Part shown: positions 43,180 to 56,350 of the stretch, piece by piece
Numbering within the stretch: the stretch's first letter is position 1
Layout of the letters: the number at the start of each line of letters is the position of its first letter
Assembly: GCF_031877795.1 (NCBI RefSeq)
Contig: NC_133971.1
Coordinates: forward strand, 95,548,654 to 95,612,653
Direction: 5' to 3'
DNA: 64,000 nt
Origin: Strix aluco
Taxonomy: Eukaryota > Chordata > Aves > Strigiformes > Strigidae
Translations under genes and position numbers: made by a program
Notes under the pieces: model-generated
Told to the model about the DNA's origin: nothing
Databases searched by the model: none
What the model saw: only the letters and a program-made list of their open reading frames with translations

Positions 43180-45229
43180 TGTCCTCAACATATCACCTCG
43201 AAAATGAACAACCGTTTTGCATTAAAAATAAAGTTACCAGGTACTCAAGGCCCGGGAGGTCCCACGGCACCTGTCGGCAATCGGGGCGGGTAATGGAAAG
43301 AGGGGATGGATGGCGGAGGAGGGACGGGGACAGCACGGTGGTGGAAAGATGAAGAAACTCTTGTTCATGCTGAGGAAAAAGCAGCAAGTTTTGAAGGTCC
43401 CTGCTCAGGACCTCAGCGCCTGTTGCGTCCAAGGAGCCCTCTCGGTGCCCGACTGTGAGGGGGGGCTTATGGATGCACAAGGTTTGTCTCCTCCACAGCC
43501 ATGAGCTCTTCATTTTGGCCTAATAACAAAGTTTTCAGGTTTAACTTTCAGATTTGAGGGCGGGTGATGTTCCGAAAACATCAGCCTGTGCTGAGAGTGG
43601 TTTCACTGCTTGAAGCTCAGTGCTTGACCCGAGGCTCCGAGTCTTTGGGTCAGTATTTTGATGTCAAGTGTAAACCTGCATCCCCTGATATCTGTGACTC
43701 TATAGAGTTCACAATAAAACTCTCTGTATCAATTAATTGGTTAATGTTCAGCCTGCTTGAAGGGCTGCCCATGGGCAATGCAGAGCAGAAATACTTATTT
43801 ACCCATGTCCTGGGGGAAGGTCCTGACCCCAGAGGGACTAGTCCAGGCTGGGGGCCTCATGGCAGCTGGCAGAAAGTTTTCAATGTTGAGAAATAAGAAA
43901 AATCAGAATTATTTTCCTCCCTGATGGGTGTGTGCAGAGCTTGCACTCGCCTGCCTGTGCTAGGAATTGGGACTTAGGGACGTGCATCAGTGCCATGGGT
44001 GAGCACGGCTCCCTGCTTGCTCTCCTTGGTTTCCCATGATTGGTACAATCACTGAGACTACCTGGAGGATCATGTAACAAAACATCAGGAATTCGGGGTT
44101 AAATCATAGGTTTTTTTCTCTCTCTCTGTACTGGTTGTGCTTTTGAGAAGTGCCATACAAATCTTGGTTAGAAGGTGCAAAAGTATCAGGCATCCTTCTG
44201 GGAAGAGATGTGTTCTTCTCCTTTCTGTCCCAACTCATATTTTACCCTTCATTTTAGTGCAGATAAAGACGTGCCCGTGATGCGCCTTCTAAAAAATGAG
44301 CTTTTGTCATTTCTACCAGGTAACTGGGGCTCCTGATGGCACCTTGGAAGCAGGCAGTAAAAATATTTGCAAAAGCTGATCGGTGCTGTGATCGCTGTTC
44401 GGTATCGCCCCATTCCCTAGGCAACGAAAGGAAACGGCTCAAAGGCTCCTACACATGAAGGGCAGGGGCTATTTAAAAATAAAATGTTGTTACCCACATT
44501 CTTCAACTAGAAGGGCGAAGCCAACCGTCTTCAGAAGATGATGGATGTGTTTAAATCGTGGGGTAAGAAAAATAAAGGGTATATAGTCAGGTGGGAGCAT
44601 CCCCAGACTCACCCAGCCCGGCACTGGGCCGTCAGCATCAGCCTTGCTTCAGCTTTTCTCATTTCACGCTCGGTACCTGCAGCATTTCCCAACACTTCTA
44701 CATGTGTTTCCTGTAAACAAACCCGTTTTTTCAACTGAGTTAAAATTATCAATAAAAATTAAACCTTAACAAACAAGAAAACTGTGGGTAATTGATATCA
44801 CTTGCATGTGATTTTTAATTTTCAGATTACTACCTAAACCTGCAGCCTGGTTTCAGTAGGCAAAATTGTGAGTGAAATGAATATTTGCATTAGGGTTTGC
44901 AGGCTCAGGTCCTCTCCTAATTATTTTTTAAGGACTTTTTTTTTTTTTTTTTTAAATTTCACTCATTGTTATTTTACCTTGAGGAACTGTTTCTGTAAGA
45001 ATTCCTCATTCTGCCCCTGCCAGCACCTCTATCCACTGACATCCACCTCTCACTTCCAGCTCTGCTCCATCCCTTATCATTGTGGGAAAAAATACGGTGA
45101 TTTCTTTTTTTCCACCTAAATGTTTGAATTGGCATATGATGGAAAACATTCACATCATTTTTTCCCGTTGGAACCCATCACACAGAAGACAAACTCAGAT
45201 TGTCAAACTCAGGTTGCAAATGCACCCTC

Positions 45230-45840
45230 GTTGCTTAAACTAAGTTAATGCACATAAATGCATTGTATGGAAGCAGAATCCAATTAGTATCTCACATTTG
45301 CAGAAGACTACAACACAGCTTTCTTAACACCAGAAACGAAGGGCTTAATAAGTCTATCAAATTATAGCACCATCTTTCTGCTTTGTAATGCTGGATCTGG
45401 CTTGTTAATATTCTGTTCCCCTCCCGACAGCTCCTTTCCCAAATGTTGGATCTGCAATTTCTCTCTTTTTCTCCTCGTCTTTATACCTTTGAGTCTAAAT
45501 ACAAACAGAAACAAAGATCCTAATTATGACCCAAAATCATTATTCTCTGAAGAAGTTCCCAGTAATTAAATTTTAAAGAAAAATATATTTAATGAGCTTT
45601 TTACAGTTTCATCCAAGCGATACGTATTCAAGTAGATAGTGATTAGAATGAAACAGCTCTAATTTGAATGACTTGATAAAAGCTCCTACTTCACTACTAT
45701 GTTTTTAATAATTGTGTAATTACATAGAGAAGTATTCCTGTAAATACCACTTGTTTTGTACAGAATGGATGACATCAAAATGTGAGGAGTTTATCTAAAT
45801 TTGCAGTGCTTTGAAATGGTATTTTCTTATGTCAGCTAAA
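45230..45840. other. Candidate conserved non-coding element
   Basis: Unique AT-rich stretch free of repeats, with taatta, aattag and tgtaattac words. Same reasoning and limits as for the other candidate blocks. Confidence 0.28.
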
Positions 45841-46318
45841 AAGTTAATATGGGTATCTTAATATTAAGAATATAGAATAACACAGAAGCCTGCACATGTA
45901 TTTTAAGACTCAGAATTAAAAAAAAAAAAAAAAAAAAAAGTAATTTCCACTTTTGGTTCCATTTAAAAAATCCAACCGCATCCATGGGCCAACAGCAAAC
46001 TGTTTTCCACAGCAATGGAGATGCTGTCACCCAGGAGAGACGGGACAGTGGGGCAGCTGTGGTTGTCCCCAGCCTGCTGCCAGCCCCGACCCCTCTCATG
46101 GCAGCTGCCCGCCAGGTTTTTGAGCCAGTTTTACGTCAGGACGTTCCCAAGAAATGCTGTCAGGAGGAGGCATCTTGTGTGGCACAGCGTGGGGGTCCCT
46201 GCCCTCAATGGAGATGCCTCCCACCCCTGGATGGGGCCCCATGTGGGCTTTGCTGGGGGAACAGGAGGGTGCAGGTCTCCGAAGAGAGTCCTTTCCCTTT
46301 GGGACTTGGCCTTGATTA

Positions 46319-46362
46319 TGGATCCTTCCAACTTGAGATATTCAGTGATTCTATGATTCCAT
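46319..46362 (+). mobile_element. CR1 3'-tail scrap
   Basis: ggatccttccaacttgagat then attcagtgattctatgattc is the CR1 3' end in + orientation with two octamer-like units. Only about 45 bp remain. Confidence 0.7.
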
Positions 46363-48128
46363 CCTGACCACCAGCCCCACCTGTAAGTGCCCGTGCTGGA
46401 GAAGAAATGGCAACGCCAGCTTGCGAGGGGCAAGTTTAACAGGGCATCAGCACAGAAACTGCACCCACTGGGTCATGTCATTATCCCAATCCACTGATTT
46501 CCAGCGCTAAATCCCTAAGAAATCCCTGTAAAACCCCGGAGGGGACCTGCCTTCGCCCTGGCCAGCAGCAGACAGCCAGTGGTCCCTCTTCATTCCCCAC
46601 ATCACAAGCCCTTCCCCACGCTGGGCTGTAGGACCAGCATCGGGTCGAGCTGCGGCCACAACCTTGAAATCCTTCAGCAGAAACAGTCAAGTAAAAAGGG
46701 TTGGAATTGTATTAATCCGGGATAACTCAGCTCCAAAGGTGGCTGAGAAGTGGGTCTGAAGGTGTGAGACACATAAAACTGTGAAACAACAGAGTATTTT
46801 GCCATGAAGAGAAGGTTTGGGAAGCCTGCGGTACATCGCGTTATCAAGCTTGGTGACACGATTCACCTTGTGAATGGGGCATTTACAGATAAAAACAAAA
46901 AAAGCAGGAAGCCTTAAGGTGAAAGATTTGCCAAGGGCTCCTGATAGATGGTGCAGTAATTTTAGTTGTGTTTGGCCCTTGCACGTGCTCGAGATGGCTG
47001 CAACACCTCCCCTTATGTGTGGAGGGAGAGAAGATTCTCATATTGGAAGAAAAATGGTGAGAAAGGAGGAGAAAATGGTGCAGGGTGAAATGAGATGCCC
47101 ACCCCTGCCCCGCTCCCTGCCCCTGCTCCGAGCCAGACCAGGCATCCATCAAACTGCAAACTATCGTGGCTTTGTACAACTGATTTTTTTCCTTTTTTTT
47201 TTTTTTTTGTAGCCTTGTGTTGACTGGACTTATGCCTGTGCAGTCCCCTCCCCATGCTCCCCCAGAGCTCCCCATGTTTTTAGCCTGTTACAAGACCTCT
47301 GGTGTTTTATCTCATTGCTTACAGTGGAAATCATCACCCTGGTGGGGTTTAGGGCTCTTCTCCCGGGTAGGGAATTGGGGGGTTCATCCCCACTCGTGGC
47401 GAGCAGTGCTGACCCCAAAGTCCTTCCAGCCCTTCCCCACGTCCCGCAGAGCCGGAGCTGTCTGGGGTGGATGGGGCTGGCAGCCAGACCACTTTCAGGA
47501 TATTTGCTGAAATGGAAAAATCTGCAAAAGCCCACACTGATTACTTCTGCAAATGAAGAAGGGCAGGAAACAGCATTCATTTGGAGGGGGGGGAAAAAAA
47601 AAAAAAGAAAATCTGGTTGGAGCATAAAATAAGCAATTCAAAACTACAGAACTAAATGAATCTGTAGTGCAGGCTGCAGCTGTGCAAAAATTCAGATGTT
47701 GGTGAAGCTTTTCCTTCACCAAGCTGAAGATGCCCCAAGGGCTCCGGCATCCAGAGGAAGAGCGGGAGGGATGGGATTGAAACGGAGCCTTGGTGATGTG
47801 ACAGCAAAGGCTGCAGCTTTCCTCGTCTGGACGGGACCACGGAAGAGTGGAAAATGAAGATTGCTCCGGCCCGTCCCTCGGTTCCATTTATATAACAATG
47901 TATTAAATTTTGGAGAAGAAATTTTTCATTTTCCGTAACATTCGTTGCATCTTGAAGAGCAAGAGCCCTTCAAGAAGAGAGCCCTGTGTGGATAATACAT
48001 AAAATTTCCATTTAATGCTACATCTGGGGCGGTAGCAGAGGGGACTCAGCTCCCGCTGGCTGTAGCCTGGCCATGACCTTGTTAAATTTTTCAAGACCAA
48101 CTTTGCTGCTCAATAGAAAAGCAATTTT

Positions 48129-48209
48129 TCACAGAATCGTCTAGGTTGGAAAAGACCTTGAAGATCATCCAGTCCAACCATTAACCCAACATTGAAAGTT
48201 CCCATTAAC
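48129..48209 (-). mobile_element. CR1 3'-end scrap
   Basis: tcacagaatcgtctaggttg through accattaacccaacattgaa is the reverse complement of the CR1 3' UTR; about 80 bp. Confidence 0.85.
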
Positions 48210-49880
48210 AATGTAGTGTTAATTTGGATTCACTCACATTACGTTTATCTATATTGTAAAGTTACTTTAGCTCATTTTCACACAAAAAAAAAAAAAAAGC
48301 AAACCTCTCCAGTTCTGTTCCTAGCACGTGTTAAGCCTCAAAGTGGTAGTTTTCACAGATTGCATTTCCTAAGTAGGTTTTAATAATAGTGGCACAACTA
48401 ATTTGCTCAGATATGAAACTCAATCTAAGTGATATTATCTGTGAGATAATTAAATAGGAAAAATTTTAATGTAACTCTGATTTTTCAATCAAGGCTGCAG
48501 GTGACTCCCTAAACATCTATTTCTCCCTCTGTATGGTTATTGTATTTAGCAACTCCCTCGCCACCCTTTCACAGTATATCGCTCTTCTTTGAGATTATAC
48601 AGCAACATTGACATCATTCTCTTGTGAGGTGATTTGAATTCACTTCAGTTTGAAATAAATTCATATCCCAGAGGAAAAGAGTCATCTCCTGGTGAAATCC
48701 AGAAGTGCTTGGTCAAACGTTTTGTGGTCGGGCTCTGTCGGGTGTTGCTGTGCCCATCGGGAAGTTCAAGGCCCTGGGCTTTGGGACACCCCAAGGTCAA
48801 GCAGTCTTTGTGCTTATTGCATTTTTCTCTGCCTCAGGCTTGTTTTCTGTGCTTCTAACCTTTTTTTTTTTTCCTTCCCCCTTAAACCCTTTAAGGATCC
48901 AAACTGTACACGGGATGGAGACAGCTTGCTCCAGGTGCTGTCCCTGCAGGCACCCTCCCGCACCGACCCTCCTGGGAAGAGGCTGCAACTCCTCTAACTT
49001 CTGTGCATCTCCCTGGATGTTTTTACAGACAGAAGTCATTTCCAGGCATATAGTTCATCCGTAAGCATCCCCTGCACACAGATATTTAGCTAATTTTCCT
49101 ACATCTGCACATCTGTAGATGTTTCTATGTCTGCCCACGCGTGCGCCATTCCCGTTGGTTTTCCTACCCAGCCTTGTGATCCTTATCCTATAGAAGATGC
49201 CTCAAATTTCCTTGAATTGGGACATCTTCCACTTCCAAGTTCTAGTCAGAACAACAGTTTATATAGAATTGTTTGGGGGTTTTCCCCAGTAATTGGCATG
49301 ACTCCAAGGGCAGCCCCCCCACAGAGCTAAATTCTGAAAAATCATCGACATCCCAGCACGAAGATTAAGTCTTTCCTGCGAAGATGCCCACGGGCATCAT
49401 TTTTTTCATCATGTGCATCTAGAAACGGGACATTCATTTCGTTTGCCCCTGCCAGCAGCTCTGAGCCCACCACCCCACGTGCGTGGAGGAGCATCCCAGT
49501 CCTCCAGCCTCTTCCTCTCCTCCCAAGAGAGAGCTTTTCATCTCGCACCAAAGCACGCTTTCTTCCAAGTTTAATGGCTTATTCAGCTGCAGAGACAAAC
49601 ATTTCCCAAGCTGGGGAGAGAGACTGTGATAACTCTACATGAAATCTTTTTTTTCTGTATTGCAAATGTGCTGCTCTGCTAAGGATTATGCAGACAACAC
49701 TGAAATCCAAAGCAGATGTGAGGCATTAGGGTGAATATGATACAAAATTTAAATGCTCCAACGTCAACCTGATATCTGTGCAGGTTTTGCACCTTCGCAT
49801 TCATTCCACGAGGCATTAGGGGGTTGATTTTAGCGGCAACCAAAGGCAGCTTCCCCATGTTCCGAGCTTTAGCTTTACTG

Positions 49881-49945
49881 GTTAATGGTTGGACTGGATG
49901 ATCTTCAAGGTCTTTTCCAACCAAGATGATTCTGGGATTCTGTGA
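49881..49945 (+). mobile_element. CR1 3'-end scrap
   Basis: gttaatggttggactggatg, then atcttcaaggtcttttccaa, then two octamers (gattctgggattctgtga). About 65 bp in + orientation. Confidence 0.88.
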
Positions 49946-50253
49946 ATTGTGTACAGCAGGAAGGCTGGGTTCCAAGCGGATCAGTCCAGATGTGGCTGGA
50001 CATCTGCCTGCCCTTGCGCAGCTCTCCGCCGAGGTTTGTCTCTTTGCTAAGCGGCCACCGTAAATAAAAGCAGCCAAAGCAGCTCGTTGTGTGCAGTTGC
50101 AGGTGGGTGACTCTCCCGGTGATGCTCAGTCACGGGATCTCTGCTCACCCAGCGCACCAGAGGGGTAAAGTGTTATGATGCCCCAAATACAATTTAACTT
50201 TGATCAAGTGCAAAGCTGCGTGTTGTGTTCCAACCACCCTAAAATACAAGATT

Positions 50254-50490
50254 TCACAGAATCACAGAATCATTGAGGTTGCAAAAGTCCCTTGAGATCA
50301 TCGAGTCCCACCATCAGTCCGACTCTACAAAGTTCTCCCCTACACCACATCCCCCAACAGCTCATCCAAACGACCCTTAAACACACCCAGGGATGGGGAC
50401 TCCACCCCCTCCCTGGGCAGCCTATTCCACTCTCTGACCACTCTTCCTGGGAAAATTTTTTTCCTAATGTCCAGTCTGAACCTCCCCTGT
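50254..50490 (-). mobile_element. CR1 fragment ([12 protein letters not shown] subfamily)
   Basis: tcacagaatcacagaatcat, then the 3' UTR and last codons of ORF2 (complement encodes [20 protein letters not shown]). Same subfamily as the copies at 15.0 and 63.4 kb; cut at 50,490. Confidence 0.92.
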
Positions 50491-50670
50491 GAAATTATAT
50501 ATTTCATATAATAAAACGCCATTGCTTCATTTGATGAAAAGCCACAGGGCAGCAGGGACTCGGAAAAACCTTTTCATCCCAACATCCCTGCAGGGACCGG
50601 TGAGCCCAACCGTGGCACGGGGCAGGGGCTGACCGAGCCACCTCCCCGCGCTGCAGAGCAGCGCATCACT

Positions 50671-50750
50671 GTATAAACCCATAATCAATCGTTACGAAAA
50701 GAGAATTCACTGAGTATAAAGCCATAATCAATCGTTATGAAAAGAGAATT
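50671..50750. repeat. 43-bp tandem duplication
   Basis: ccataatcaatcgtta recurs at 50679 and 50722, each followed by gaaaagagaatt. Confidence 0.88.
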
Positions 50751-52120
50751 GCGCCGTGTGCTCGCGGCGCTTCGGTTTTTCATTAAATCACAATAAAATA
50801 CCATTGGCCTATGGCCTCCTGCGAGACCACTTTTAATGATTTCTGTATTCATTTTCGCTTGACAGCCAGCTGTAAGAGCAGGCGCTGCTGATCTAATAGA
50901 TATAGATATATGCCGTTTGCCCACTTACTGGAAAAGCAAAGGAAAACCAAACAAAAAGGTTGATACACGTATCCTGCCCGACAACGAGCAGGAGAAACCC
51001 AGCTCCATGTGCCAGAGGATTCCCCCCCCAGCCTCCACGGGGCAGATGCCGGAGCACGACGTCAGCTGACGGGTCAACTTGGCTTTTATTGCGGTTTGAA
51101 AAATGTATCTTGGGGATGCTACTCTTCAAGGTCCCCCCCCAGCACCCAAATTAACGAAGTTCATTAAGCTGGCAGCAGCGGTGGGGGGGTGCTTGAGGCT
51201 GTTCCACTGGAGACGTGGCCGCCGCCGGCTGGGATGTGGTGCTGGCGCGTTGCTCAAGAGCTCCTCGCTGAACTGAAAGCATTAGCCAAACCCAAAGCAG
51301 ATTTTTAAGCTAATTCAAAACAAAACCAAACCAGATTTCTAAATGGACTAAAAATACATTTCCTCTCTTTTCTCAGTGACTTGTGATGTTTTTTTCCCAA
51401 CTTTCCAGGGGCTTTAGTGCTCAGATTTCTCTTTCCCCTGGGCTGGTGTGCTGATACCCAAAGAACTGGTTCCACTGTGTCCCCAAACCCCTTCCTTTCT
51501 CACCTGTTTTTTTTTTTTAAACCTTCCAGGTACCTTCTAACAAAGTGAGTTTTTTATCTCTTCGCTTTGTTTAACACCAAACTTTAACATTTCCCTGGGG
51601 TAGTGCTTGCCGGCGTGATGCTGGGGTGCAGGGGGGTGCATCAGCCGAGCACCCAATGGGGACAGAGCCAGGTGAGGGGGCCCTGTGCCACCCCAAAATA
51701 GAGGTGTCCCAGGACCAGTCACTTGAGGGGATTTCGAACTGTGCAGCTCCACGAGGCCGCGGGGGAGAAGCCAACACACCGCTGACACCGGCTGAGTTAA
51801 TGGGGGGATAACGGATAGAATAAAACCTCTGCAACCTGCTGAGCGAACCCGAACTTACTGAACTACTAGAACATTAATGAGTGAGAGATCTTAATTAAAT
51901 TGTTTGTAATTAGCTCTCCCAGGAGTGAAAACAACAACAAAAAAAAAGAAACAAAACTGGCAAATGCAAAATACCTGTAGCACTCGCAGCAGAATGTGCT
52001 GCTCCTGCCAGCTCCCTTTCTGCAACCGCGCAGGCACTGGTCCCGCTCCTCGGTGCAGGGAGTGTGTGGGATGGGCTGGAAACATTCAGGATAGACTTTA
52101 TGGCTCTTTCATGGAGTAGT

Positions 52121-52163
52121 TTTGGTCAGAAGGGATCTTTAAAGGTCACCTAGTTCAACCCCC
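52121..52163 (-). mobile_element. CR1-family 3'-end scrap, different subfamily
   Basis: ttggtcagaagggatcttta then aaggtcacctagttcaaccc resembles the 3' UTR of an older CR1 subfamily in - orientation. Confidence 0.55.
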
Positions 52164-52229
52164 TGTGTCTTTACGGCTCTTTCTTTGCTCTATTGCAGTG
52201 TTAGGTGCTACTGTCACAGGCCAGAGGAC

Positions 52230-52720
52230 TCACAGAATCATCTGGGTTGGAAAAGACCTTGAAGCTCCTCCAGTCCAACCATGAACCTCACACTGACCGT
52301 TCTCAACTCCACCACATCCCTCAGCGCTGGGTCAACCCGACTCTTCAACCCCTCCAGGGATGGGGACTCCCCCCCTGCCCTGGGCAGCCCATTCCAATGC
52401 CCAACAACCCCTTCTGCAAAGAAATCCTTCCTAAGAGCCAGTCTGACCCTGCCCTGGCGCAGCTTGAGGCCATTCCCTCTTGTCCTGGCGCTGGTTCCTT
52501 GGCTCAAGAGACTCATCCCCCCTCTCTGCACCCTCCTTTCAGGGAGTTGGAGAGGGCCATGAGGTCTCCCCTCAGCCTCCTCTTCTCCACACTAAACCCC
52601 CCCAGTTCCCTCAGCCGCTCCCCATCAGACCTGTGCTCCAGATCCTGCACCAGCTCCGTTGCCCTTCTCTGGACACGCTCGAGTCATTCAATGGCCTTTT
52701 TGCAGTGAGGGGTCCAAAAA
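52230..52720 (-). mobile_element. CR1 fragment, young subfamily
   Basis: Starts tcacagaatcatctgggttg. Shares long identical stretches with the copies at 24.1 and 56.8 kb; ends at gcagtgaggggtcc. The ORF2 tail on the - strand has [13 protein letters not shown] and [13 protein letters not shown]. Confidence 0.93.
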
Positions 52721-54790
52721 GCTCCAAGCTCTCTGACCTGGATTTTGGCTGGGGGGAACTGGCAGAGCACAAGGACCCTCCACCTTCAGTCTGGGAAGAT
52801 ACCGGCTGTTAGGCTGCGGGTGGGGACAGGCAGGGTCTGGTTGGTGTCCCCCCAGGACACATCCAGAGCAGTGACAGAGCTGTGCGCTCTCTCCGGGGCA
52901 TCTGCCTTGCAGAGCTGAGCACGAGTCAAGCTTTCCCGAAGCAAGGGGTCTTGTTTTAGTGCCTCATGTTTTGGGGGCTGGCCTGAGACACCTCCTAAAA
53001 CCCAGCCATGGGGACCCAGACCCTGTGTGGGCAGACGCGGGGGAGGAAGGAAGTTTTTCCTTTGCCTGAAGGGTGCCCTTTGATTTTTTTTTTTTTTTTT
53101 TTTCGCTAATTCCCAACATTTTTATGTCGTTCTTGTTGTTCTTCCCCATTTCCTTCCTGGTGGGTGTCACACGCCTTTTCTTCAATAATTTCTGTGGTTT
53201 TGCTTTCAACAGTTTGTCGTCTGGTTCCCTTTCGTTTTTCTCGCCGGCGTGAAAGCTGCTCCTGGCTGGTTCTTGTGCTGCTGCCACCGGACCTCGTGCC
53301 CTGGGAGAGCCCTGGGGACCCTCTGCTGAACTGCAGGCAGGGGTCCTGCCTTCTGCCTGCTCTACCTGCTGCCAGCTCTCCTTCGGCCTCCTTCATTTGT
53401 GCTACACAAGTAACTCCCACTCCCACAGCCCAGAGTCATTAATTTAGCGTTAAAGTCCCTTTTTATTACGTTGTGTTGCTTACGCGTATAAAACAACACC
53501 TTCCTTGTTGCAGGGCGTGTTGGGAAGGATAAAGACAAATGCAGAAGGAGGTAAGCAGCGATCACTGGGAGGATTAGCACATGTCTTAGGAGTGCTGTGG
53601 TGAACGTATTGTCTTTAACAAAATAATGTATTCCTACTGCCTTGTTAGCTGTCTCGGGTAGTTCCTTTTTAAAAGCAATCCCATTTTTCATTCCAGATGT
53701 TCAAAGCTGGATGTCACAATACCTTTCAAGTTAATCAAAACCAGCTTTTGTAATTAGCTTGCTGCATCAGATGGGGACGGGACACCCTTTAGAAACAGGT
53801 TCTGATAATAAACCCATTAGGCAGGTTCTGTTTCTAGTAAAGGAGACGGCCTGTAATTAATTCTTCTCTGAACAGAAACAAGGTGAGCAGATGGCTTAAC
53901 CCCCAAAATAGATGCACTATTTTTGCAAGATAGATCGTAGCAGGCTCCCTGGACCAGGCTTGAAGATGGAGTTGGGGCTCTCACACGTTTTCTCTCGCCT
54001 GAGCTGCCCAAAGACGTGCTGCAGGTGAGGGGGAGAGGGGGTGCCCACGCCGGAGCACGGCGAGCGGACCCGGCCACCTCTGCTTCCACGTGGCCTCCAT
54101 GGCAATAATCTCACGTGTGCTGGCAACCAGCTGGGCCCACGCTGTATGTCCAGAAGTCTTTCTCTCCAGTTTTCATGCGTGACGATGGGGTTGACTCAAT
54201 TTTGCCAAGTTTCCCCGGGGCACCCTCTCGCCGTGCCGGAGCATCGCTCAGCACCTTTCCCCGCAGCAGGCTGGTCCCCGTCCTGCTTTGAAGTGCCGTA
54301 TCGTGTCGTTTCTCCCCATGCACATATGGACAGCAGTAAGTGGAAATTCCTCCCCAAAGCCTTTACTTTGCTCACAGCTCTGCCTGACACCCCCGAAATA
54401 GCACAGCATCCTGTTCGACCCCGCTGGGGCGCAGACCTTCCTGGGCAGAGCCATCATTTGCATTGATAATTAGCTGCTGGGAGCAGTGCAGTGATAACGA
54501 CCTCGCTGGGGGCATGCCTTTCTCTCGCTGGACATTTGCTCACACCAGTGTTTACTGGGAGCACTGGTCTGGGTTTGCTTCCTTGAGAGGTGGATGCACT
54601 GCTCTCCCTGCCCGCACTCACGGCCCTGGCAGCTGGCTCCAAACTGTGAGTAGTTCCCAGGACCTGGGCTGAGGGCTGAGGAGAGGAGAGCTCAGCTCCT
54701 GGCAGGGGGAACTGAGGACTTGAGAGCAAATAAAAATACATTTCTGTAGTACACGGAGTGCTGGTGGGTCCTGTTGCAATTGGAGCCTCA

Positions 54791-55142
54791 ATCATGCTCA
54801 TCACCACCTTGACCACCCCCAAAACACCCACAGTTTCTGACGTGCACGTATCACTGGCGATTTCACAACCAAAATGCAAACAATCCCACTTTAATTCTCA
54901 TCATTTTTTTTTTTTTTTAAATTGTGGAAATGGATGGACAGTAGGAACAGGTTGCCCAGAGTCCTGGTTATGCTCATCACCTTCTTGGCCATCCCCAAAA
55001 CACCCACAGTTACTGGCATGCACATATCACTGCTCAATTTACAATCAAAATAGAAACAATCCCACTTTAAGTCTCATTATTTTAAATTTTTTTTTAAATT
55101 GTAAGAGTGGATGGACAGTAGGACCACGTTGCTCGGAGAGGC
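54791..55142. repeat. Tandem duplication, 176-bp unit, two copies
   Basis: atgctcatcacc (54794/54970), ccccaaaacacccacagtt and caatcccactttaa (54881/55057) recur at a constant 176-bp offset. The copies differ by scattered substitutions and by the T-run length, so the duplication is not very recent. Confidence 0.9.
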
Positions 55143-55260
55143 TGTGGCCTCTCCATCCTTGGAGATATTTCAAAGCTCTCTGGACACGGTCCTGGACAAC
55201 TCGCTCTGCTTTATCTTGCTGGAGACTGAGGGCAGGATTGGATGATATTTCAGAGATGCC
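55118..55260 (+). mobile_element. CR1-like 3' fragment of an older subfamily
   Basis: gttgctcggagaggctgtgg, then ctccatccttggagatattt, then ctggacacggtcctggacaa and ggattggatgatatttcaga follow the 3' end of a CR1 subfamily different from the abundant ones here. Confidence 0.7.
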
Positions 55261-55979
55261 ATACGCACCGATGAGCTTTGCTGGTGCCAGCTCTGTGGGT
55301 TTCGTAAGTCCCCATGCAGAGCTCCTGCCCGCTCCTCCTGCCCTGCCAGAGCTGGACAAGGTGACGGTGTAAAGCACCTCTGGGCGGGGATGCTCTGCTG
55401 CAGGAGCAGCCCGTCCTGTCCCCAAAGGCTCTGGGACAGTTGGGTGGGACCCATCTCCATGCCAAGAGGGGAAAATAAACCAACCAAGGTGGGCATGGGG
55501 GCTCGCTGGGCACCTGTCCTCCTGCAACCTTGCCACGTGGTTTGGGTGCTGCCGCTGGAGAATTGTGCCTTTGCACTGTGCTCACCCGCTTTGCAAAGCT
55601 CTCCGGGCCTGCCCGTTGGTGCCCCGGGGATGCAAGGACGTGACAAAGGGTGGCTGAGGGCAGCGTCACCCAGGGGTTGCTCATCTCATGGGAAAAACAG
55701 CCGTTGCCTTCCCTGCCGGGCAAATAACCAGCGCCTGGTCCTGAGCTGGCTCCGTGGAAATGAAGGTGGAGGATGCAGTTTGCTGCCTGCCTGGTTTGAG
55801 GGTTTCAAATGGTGGTTTTCTGGCTGGGGACGTGACTCGGCGGTTGGTATTTGGCATCTGAAAGCGGATTTGCAGCGCCGGTGATGGGGCCCAAAGGCCG
55901 AGGGTTGCGGGGAGCCCCTCTGCCCCACGCGGGGCCGGAGCCGGGCGGGCGGCAGACAGACAGCCCCCGCTGCTGCACG

Positions 55980-56350
55980 GACGCTTGATTCAATTTACAC
56001 AGGACAGACATGAAAATGATTTGCAATGTCTTCTCCTCCTCAGAAATCCTTTTATTAATCTCTTTTAAAAGTGCCTTTGAGTTTGTTCTCAGGTCAAGAG
56101 TAATGAAGGTAATTATGAATGGACTCTGAGCTCTGACATAAAACAAAAGCCAACCAGAAAGCCATTTGGTGATTACACATTTCTATTTCAATCTTTTTTC
56201 CACATATCCCTCTTTCTAACACGGTTATCAGAAGCCGAGTTCACAGGATTCGAGCGCAGCCAAAGTAAACAGGCCAAGAATTTGGAAAGTCATTCATCTT
56301 AATCCAACAAAAGGGCGATAATCCAATTTATTGGACACGAATGCTTTGAA
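55980..56350. other. AT-rich candidate conserved non-coding block
   Basis: A unique, repeat-free stretch starting where the GC-rich sequence stops abruptly. Contains ggtaattatgaat and cctttgag (TCF/LEF-like) words. Only composition supports it. Confidence 0.25.

Larger units (their letters stand above)
39216..46318. other. Intergenic region, mostly unique AT-rich sequence
   Basis: No exon and no recognisable transposon. Holds two candidate conserved non-coding blocks (42380-43135 and 45230-45840), a G19 run (43161-43179) and T/A tracts (39662-39676, 42390-42404, 44938-44953, 45918-45938). Confidence 0.6.
46363..52120. other. Intergenic region with short CR1 pieces
   Basis: Apart from the CR1 pieces at 48129, 49881 and 50254 and a 43-bp duplication (50671-50750), no feature was recognised. 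GC-rich patches (46.0-46.7, 47.2-47.5 and 51.2 kb) give open frames without recognisable similarity. 48210-48660 is AT-rich unique sequence. Confidence 0.6.

Noticed and set aside
55045..55884. Overlapping open frames of 157-204 codons on both strands
   Set aside because: GC-rich sequence with several simultaneous open frames, partly inside a duplicated CR1-like piece; no recognised protein.
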